This document shows positions 24,041 through 28,906 of a DNA stretch of 28,906 nt, piece by piece. Source of the stretch: CAZMGD01 sp964565705 (GTDB taxonomy: Bacteria; Actinomycetota; Acidimicrobiia; Acidimicrobiales; Ilumatobacteraceae); contig CAZMGD010000049.1 of assembly GCA_964565705.1 (NCBI GenBank), forward strand, positions 1 to 28,906, written 5' to 3'. The position numbers were made by a program, and so were the translations under genes. Position 1 is the stretch's first letter, and each line of letters opens with the position of its first letter. The notes below the pieces were generated by a model that saw only the letters and a list, made by a program, of their open reading frames with translations, did no database searches and was not told where the DNA came from.

Positions 24041-25123
24041 TCAGTGGTCGAAGACGACGAGCTGGCGGGCGACCTCGCCGGACGCCAGCGCGGCGAAGCC
24101 ATCGTTGATGTCGTCGAGCGTCATCGTCGCGCTCACCAACTCGTCGAGCTTGAGCTTGCCGGCGAGGTACCAGTCGACGTACCGCGGCATGTCGATCCGG
24201 AAGCGGTTCGATCCCATGTTCGACCCTTGGATCCGCTTGCCGCTCAGCAACCCGGTGACGTCGAGCTCGATCTTCTGCCCGAACGGCACCATGCCGATGA
24301 TCGTCGCCGTGCCACCCTTGCCGAGCATCTCGAAGGCCTGCTCGGCAGTCGACTTGAGGCCGATCGCCTCGAACGAGTGCTCGACACCGCCACTCGTGAG
24401 GTCCTTCACGGCGGCGACCGCATCGGTCGTCGACGCGTCGATCAGATCCGTCGCACCGAACGAGCGAGCCATCTCGAGCTTCGAGGCCAATCGGTCGATG
24501 GCGATCACGCGGCTCGCGCCGACGATCGACGCAGCCTGGACAGCGTTCAGGCCGATGCCGCCACACCCGACCACGGCGACGGTGTCACCGGGGCGCACCT
24601 GTGCGGTGTTGATCACGGCGCCCACGCCCGTCGTCACGCCGCAGCCGATCAACGCAGCCGTCTCGAGGGGCATCTCGTCGCGGATCTTCACCAGGTAGTG
24701 CTCGTGGACGAGCAGCTGCTCGGCGAAGCTCGCCACATCGAAGAACTGGAAGAGCGGTTCGCCGTCGCGGCTGAGCCGTGGCACCCCGGATTCACGTGAC
24801 AGGCCCACCTTGTCGCAGATGTAGGGACGGCCGGACAGGCAATAGGCGCACGAGCCGCAGAACCCGCTGACGCAGGACACGACGTGGTCGCCGACGACGA
24901 AGTCGGTGACGTCGGCGCCGACCGCCTCGACGATCCCGGCCGACTCGTGACCGGCCACGACCGGATAGGCGTACGGGTAGAGGCCCTGCATGAAGTGCAG
25001 GTCGGAATGGCAGAGACCGGCAGCGGAGGTCCGCACCAGAACCTCCCGTGGGCCCACCGCGTCGACGCGCACATCGGCGATGACGAGGTCGGACGGCGAC
25101 GACTCGAGGATCGCGGCGCGCAT
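24041..25123 (-). CDS. Zinc-dependent alcohol dehydrogenase (MDR superfamily)
   Basis: 360 aa, cytosolic, NAD(P)-linked oxidation of an alcohol to an aldehyde or ketone. Catalytic-zinc residues are C38 (GLCHSDLH) and H59-E60 (AGHESAGIV), with the third ligand expected at IGCGVTTG. The structural zinc site is C89-x2-C92-x2-C95-x7-C103. The Rossmann loop GCGGIGLNAVQAASIVGA is followed by an acidic residue (VIAID), which favours NAD over NADP. The C-terminal part (KRIQGSNMGSNRFRIDMPRY) matches the class III/Zn-ADH type common in actinobacteria. ATG 25123 begins MRAAILES, the usual N-terminus; the SD is weak (AGGG). Substrate not predictable. It lies 62 nt after the upstream serine hydrolase gene on the same strand. 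Confidence 0.9.
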   Translation of the reverse strand: MRAAILESSPSDLVIADVRVDAVGPREVLVRTSAAGLCHSDLHFMQGLYPYAYPVVAGHESAGIVEAVGADVTDFVVGDHVVSCVSGFCGSCAYCLSGRPYICDKVGLSRESGVPRLSRDGEPLFQFFDVASFAEQLLVHEHYLVKIRDEMPLETAALIGCGVTTGVGAVINTAQVRPGDTVAVVGCGGIGLNAVQAASIVGASRVIAIDRLASKLEMARSFGATDLIDASTTDAVAAVKDLTSGGVEHSFEAIGLKSTAEQAFEMLGKGGTATIIGMVPFGQKIELDVTGLLSGKRIQGSNMGSNRFRIDMPRYVDWYLAGKLKLDELVSATMTLDDINDGFAALASGEVARQLVVFDH

Positions 25124-25185
25124 GTGCTGGACCCTACTGCGACAGCCGACGAGGAGGTCCCGGACGGTCAGGTGGTGACGCGACG

Positions 25186-27045
25186 TCAGCGCGAGCCGTG
25201 CATCGCCGGACGATCGCCGAGCGCGGTGCGCACGAGCTGCAGGTTCGTCAGTCCCTGCAGCTCGCGGCCGAGGCGCGTCTGGGCGTCGAGCTCGACGATC
25301 AACGTGTTGCGCTGATCATCGGCGGACATCAGGCGCAGCGCGGCGTCGTCTCGGATCCGCAGGTTGCGCAGCAGCACCATCACCCCGCCGGCTGCCTCCA
25401 GCTCGGCGTCGTTGAGCGCCTGGTACGACGGCGTCGGCTGGTTGCTGTGCTTGGTCATCTCGACGATCAGGGTGTTGCGCATGTCCTCGTGCGACATCGT
25501 GTTCAGCTCACGTTGCGTGCGGAACCGCCCGACGAGCAGGACACCGCGGATCCACGAGCTCACCAGGCCGGGCACCTGGCCGCGGATCGCCAGGTCGCTG
25601 CCCAGTGCGATCAGGACGAGGTCGAGCGTCGAGAACGCCTGCAGCGCACGGCCCTGGCCCGTCTGCGCGTCGAGCTCGACGATCAACGTGTTGCGCTGGT
25701 CGTCGGCGCTCATCTGGCGCAGGGCCGAGTCGTCGCGGATCCCGGTGTGGCGCAGGAAGACCATGGCCGCGCCCATGCCGGCGAGCGTGGCGTCGTCCTG
25801 CCCCTGATACCACGGTGTCGGCTGGTTGCTGTGCTTGGTCATCTCGACGAGCAGCGTGTTGCGCATGTCCTCGTAGGTCATCGCGTTCAGCTCGTGCTGA
25901 GTGCGCAGACCGCCGAGCAGGAGCACGCCCCTGATCGGGAAGCCCTCGTCGACGTCGAACGGGGTCAACGTCGATCCGAACGCCGCCAGATAGCTGGTGA
26001 TGCCGGCGGTCAGCTGGTCCTTGACCGTGGTGTCGATCTCCCGGTTCGTCGCCCAGGCGAAGTCCCACCCGTTCATCGACGTGGCCCCCGCGCTGGTGCC
26101 GACGAACGTGCCGTAGCGGGTGCCACCCGACCGCCCGCCGAGCCCGTAGACGTTGTGCCGGCCGATGAAGCGGGCGACGCTGGCCGGGCTGGCGAGGAGG
26201 CCGCCGCTCGCCGGCCGGGGCTCGAGGACGAAGTCGCCGCCGTACACGTCGACCTCGGTGGCCGTCGGCGAGAGGTCGAGCTGCGACGGCAGCAGCGCCC
26301 CGTTGCCGTCGTAGCCGTCGACCTCGCCGGGCGACCGAGCATCCCGGGCCGTGCGCGCACCGGCAACGTCGCGCAGGCCCATCGCGCCGGCGACGCGCTG
26401 GGTGATGTAGTCGACGTAGCGCAGGCCGGTGGCGCGCTCGATCACCGCGGCGAGCACGTCGAACGCCGTGTTCGAATAGCCCGTGTCCCCGGTTCCCGGC
26501 GGCGGCATGTTCGGCGTGAACGCGAGCGGGGTGACGAAGTACATGTGTGCCGCCTGCTCGGCGATCGACGCGTGGTGGCCGAGCCCGATCGACAGGTCGC
26601 GCAGCTTCATGCCTGGCGTCTCGTAGTCGTGGGGCATCCCGCTCAGGCTGGTGGCGCACTGGGCGATGGTGATGCCGTCCTTGCGCAGGTCGTGCGGGCC
26701 CGGGTCGAACAAGCCCAGGTTGGCGAACACTCGGGCGTTGAGGTCGATCACGCGGTCGTCGGCGAGTTGCTGGACCGCGGCTGCGGTGAACAGCTTGCTG
26801 ACGCTGGCGAGACGGAACGTCGTGGTCGTCGTCGTGACCGGATTGCCGTCCTCGGCCAGCGTGTACGCACGCTTCAGATAGATCGTCCGACCGGACGCGA
26901 CCGCCACGGACGCAGCACGGATGTGCAGCGAGGACATCACGTTCTGGAACAAGCCATCGAGCGTCGTCGCGCCCGCGACGGCCGGCCCGTCCACGTGCCA
27001 CTGCGCGGTCACGAACGACGCCCCACGGCAGCGTTGGGGACGCAC
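25186..27045 (-). CDS. Serine hydrolase (class C beta-lactamase fold) with C-terminal RNTL(I/L)VE repeat domain
   Basis: 619 aa. Residues about 28-360 are a beta-lactamase/D-Ala-D-Ala-peptidase-like serine hydrolase with S81-V-S-K84 (SxxK) and Y190-S-N192 (YxN) and a family-like mid-section (IERATGLRYVDYITQRV). The usual 'HLLTHTSG' segment is altered (AQCATSLSGMPHD). From 371 to 610 two similar units of about 112 aa, offset 128 aa, each hold two half-units centred on RNTL(I/L)VE(M/L) at 395, 451, 523 and 579. I know no named domain for them. No signal peptide follows GTG 27045. A later GTG at 27012 (VTAQWHVD) with a GGGG upstream is an alternative start; neither adds an export signal. It is 79 nt downstream of the helicase gene. 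The role may be peptide or ester hydrolysis, with the repeats binding a ligand or partner. Confidence 0.82.
   Translation of the reverse strand: MRPQRCRGASFVTAQWHVDGPAVAGATTLDGLFQNVMSSLHIRAASVAVASGRTIYLKRAYTLAEDGNPVTTTTTTFRLASVSKLFTAAAVQQLADDRVIDLNARVFANLGLFDPGPHDLRKDGITIAQCATSLSGMPHDYETPGMKLRDLSIGLGHHASIAEQAAHMYFVTPLAFTPNMPPPGTGDTGYSNTAFDVLAAVIERATGLRYVDYITQRVAGAMGLRDVAGARTARDARSPGEVDGYDGNGALLPSQLDLSPTATEVDVYGGDFVLEPRPASGGLLASPASVARFIGRHNVYGLGGRSGGTRYGTFVGTSAGATSMNGWDFAWATNREIDTTVKDQLTAGITSYLAAFGSTLTPFDVDEGFPIRGVLLLGGLRTQHELNAMTYEDMRNTLLVEMTKHSNQPTPWYQGQDDATLAGMGAAMVFLRHTGIRDDSALRQMSADDQRNTLIVELDAQTGQGRALQAFSTLDLVLIALGSDLAIRGQVPGLVSSWIRGVLLVGRFRTQRELNTMSHEDMRNTLIVEMTKHSNQPTPSYQALNDAELEAAGGVMVLLRNLRIRDDAALRLMSADDQRNTLIVELDAQTRLGRELQGLTNLQLVRTALGDRPAMHGSR
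25216..25935 (-). repeat. Two tandem 384-nt-offset coding repeats in the serine hydrolase
   Basis: Matching landmarks recur exactly 384 nt apart, for example GTTGCTGTGCTTGGTCATCT at 25441 and 25825, and GATCAACGTGTTGCGCTG at 25297 and 25681. Each unit codes for two RNTL(I/L)VE half-units, giving four copies. The high DNA identity around the landmarks shows a later duplication of an already doubled unit. Confidence 0.8.
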
Positions 27046-27124
27046 GGATGGCGGATGAGCATGGCGCCATGGTGAGCCGCCCGCGGCAGCAACGCAATGT
27101 CCGTTCGGGCACGAATCGTGGCGG

Positions 27125-28860
27125 CTACGTGATCTCCACGCCGCACGCGTCAGCGCAGCCGCGGGTGCCGACGAGTGACAGATGCGTTCGGGCCCGGCTC
27201 GTGCCGATGTACAGCAGTCGGCGATCGGGCTCGTCGGAGAGATCGACCACGATCACGGCTGGCCACTCCAAGCCCTTGGTGCGGTGCACCGTCTCGCAGA
27301 GCACGACGCCGGCTCGCTGATCCTCCCACCGGGCCAGCTGCACGCCGTCGGGAGACTGGTCGAGCAGGCGCGTCCGGGGTTCACTCCGCGTCGTCAAGAC
27401 CGCGATCTCCTCGGCCGCGAGTCCTTCCTCGGTCACGAGGCGCTCGACCTCGTCACGGACGCGCTTGCGGACCTCCTTCATCCCGCCCGCGGCCATCGCT
27501 CGAACGGGTGCACCGACCGGGTTCGACGCGAGCGCCTCGGCCCCACCGAGCCGTTGCACGATCCGGGCGATCGACCGGGAGTTCCTGAGGTTGACGNNNN
27601 NNNNNNNNNNNNNNNNNNNNNNNNNNNNNNNNNNNNNNNNNNNNNNNNNNNNNNNNNNNNNNNNNNNNNNNNNNNNNNNNNNNNNNNNNNNNNNNNCCCA
27701 CCGAGCCGTTGCACGATCCGGGCGATCGACCGGGAGTTCCTGAGGTTGACGCTGAGCGGTAGCGAGATGTACCCCTCGGGCGGCTCCCAGCCCGATCCGT
27801 AGATGGTCTGCGCCGGGTCGGCGACCATGAGCACCCGCCCGCTGCTCGCCGGCAGCAACGACTCGAGCGATGTGAGCCATGCCGCCCTGATGTCCTGGCC
27901 TTCGTCGACCACGATCGTGTCGAAGCGCGGCTCGACCCTGTCGATGTGATCGAGCAATGCTGCGGTCGGCTCGTGCTCCCAGAAGTCGCTCGTCGGATCT
28001 TCGGGCACCGACCAGCCCAGCGGCTGGAGCAGTCGCACGATCAGATCGTGATAGGTGCTGACCCAGACGTCCGCCCGGTCGACACCGCGACGCAGCTGGT
28101 CGGCGATCGGTCGGTTGAAGCACACGACCGCCACTCGCTCACCTCGATCAGCGGCCCGTCGCGCCCACCGGGCGACGAGCCACGACTTGCCGGTGCCGGC
28201 GGCACCGGTCACGAGCACTCGGGGTGCATCCAGCGTCGCGAGCACATCGAGGCGATCGCGCGTGACCTCGTCGAGCCGCGCCACCTGGCTCCGTCGCTCG
28301 ACACGAGGATCGAACTCGACGGCGACCGACGGCTTCAACGCGGACAGGAACGCCTCTACGCGGGACTCCGGGATCGGAGCGTGCTCTGCGGACAGCCGTC
28401 GGATCGCGCGCAGCGGCTCGCGCAGCTCGGCCGCCGACCAGATCATGTCGGCGGGCGCGTCGATGCCGAACCCGCCGACGGGCACCTGCGCAACGTCGGG
28501 CAGGGCGACGACGTGGCGCATGAAGAGGTCGGTGAGATCGACACCGCGTCGCTTGAGCTGCTGCACCAACTTGTGCTTGGCGTCGCGCACCTGGTCCGTC
28601 GGCGAACCCATCGGGCGGTCGTACTGCTGCCACCGACCCTCGGTACGGGTCACGATCCCGCCCTTCACCTCGACGAGCACGACGTCGTGAGTGCGCGACA
28701 GGATGATCAGATCGATCTCTCGGTCGCGGTCCGCATGGAACGCAACGTTCGGGATCAACCACCACGTGTCGTCCAGCGCCGGCAACAACAGCTCGATCAC
28801 CGATCGCTCCGACCACGGCAGCGTGCCGAGATCGAAATCGGACGGGAACAGGCGGGCCAT
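27125..28860 (-). CDS. NERD-domain SF1 (UvrD-like) helicase, interrupted by assembly gap 2
   Basis: About 526 aa once the gap artefact is collapsed. Residues 1 to about 125 form a NERD (nuclease-related) domain with REIDLIIL (D50) and VEVKGG (E64-V-K66). The SF1 helicase follows: Walker A GAAGTGKS (219-226), Walker B DEGQD (319-323), VADPAQTIYG (motif III, 346-355), LSVNLRNSRSIA (motif IV), ETVHRTKGLEWPAVIVVDL (motif V) and YIGTSRARTHLSLVG (motif VI). Removing 100 N plus one 55-nt copy joins the two reading frames perfectly (SIARIVQRLGG then AEALASNPVG), so the gene is intact in the organism. ATG 28860 follows the upstream stop by four bases, implying coupled translation. Likely ATP-driven DNA unwinding in repair or defence; the nuclease role of NERD is an inference from the family name. 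Confidence 0.88.
27542..27751. other. Assembly gap 2: 100 N flanked by an identical 55-nt duplicate
   Basis: Bases 27597-27696 are N. The 55 nt at 27542-27596 and 27697-27751 are identical. Collapsing one copy and the N run removes 155 nt and restores the helicase frame, so no sequence is missing here. Confidence 0.95.
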
Positions 28861-28864
28861 CAGC

Positions 28865-28906
28865 TCAGTGCCCGCTGATCTCGTCCGGTGTGATCATCCC
28901 GTCACC
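28865..28906 (-). CDS. C-terminal tail of an upstream gene (partial, runs off right edge)
   Basis: From the right edge the minus strand reads GDGMITPDEISGH and stops at TGA, four bases before the helicase ATG. The tight spacing suggests the end of a gene cotranscribed with the helicase. The text resembles the second part of an EF-hand calcium loop (DGxIxxxE), but 13 residues are too few to name a family. Confidence 0.35.
   Translation of the reverse strand, partial: GDGMITPDEISGH

Noticed and set aside
25198..27075. A 625-codon plus-strand frame opposite the serine hydrolase
   Set aside because: It mirrors the coding repeats of the minus-strand gene and has no recognisable motif, whereas the minus strand has SxxK and YxN.
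1..28906. tRNA, rRNA, riboswitch or phage attachment sites
   Set aside because: I saw no cloverleaf, rRNA-like or known riboswitch sequence in the intergenic regions, which are mostly under 250 nt. A covariance-model scan would be needed to exclude small RNAs.

Overview
The window is G/C-rich throughout, with frequent GTG starts and purine-rich Shine-Dalgarno (SD) sites. Its families are typical of Actinomycetota: DUF5979/SpaA-like surface repeats, DUF2252, DUF6766-like, DUF4188/Af470-like, an MFS transporter fused to a cNMP-binding domain, and MmcQ/YjbR. An environmental actinobacterium, perhaps of the Acidimicrobiia, is an inference; there is no rRNA or marker gene to prove it. Two runs of exactly 100 N are each flanked by an identical 55-nt sequence, the mark of a k-mer-based draft (probably metagenomic) assembly.

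Layout. 1-100 (-): start of a phytanoyl-CoA-dioxygenase-like gene, running off the left edge. 303-7346 and 9053-16141 (+): two giant secreted, LPxTG-anchored surface proteins (2347 and about 2362 aa) that fill almost half the window, separated by a DUF2252 gene (7398-8825). 16191-17199 (+): a serine hydrolase broken at assembly gap 1. 17218-18743 (+): a four-TM protein made of two similar halves, an Af470-like protein and a small unknown protein. 18820-20539 (+): two type II toxin-antitoxin modules (RHH/MazF and Phd/VapC), each with a -10 box placed for a leaderless mRNA, on either side of a decayed secreted-protein gene on the other strand. 20540-22788 (-): MFS-cNMP fusion transporter with a coupled mini-ORF, then a PaaI-like thioesterase. 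22925-23627 (+): a VOC protein and a small membrane protein. 23658-28906 (-): MmcQ/YjbR, zinc alcohol dehydrogenase, a serine hydrolase with an unusual C-terminal RNTL(I/L)VE repeat domain, a NERD-SF1 helicase interrupted by assembly gap 2, and the tail of one more gene.

How the genes work together. The two giant proteins look like rigid cell-surface stalks or adhesins: signal peptide, beta-sandwich modules, then LPATG, a TM helix and an Arg-rich tail. No sortase or pilin operon is visible, so anchoring must rely on a sortase elsewhere. The two TA modules are self-contained and probably autoregulated. The remaining genes look like mostly independent housekeeping or accessory genes. The features most worth following are the RNTLIVE repeat domain, the permuted kinase-like motif order in DUF2252, the leaderless TA promoters with operator-like repeats, and the gap artefacts, one of which can be repaired from the sequence itself.
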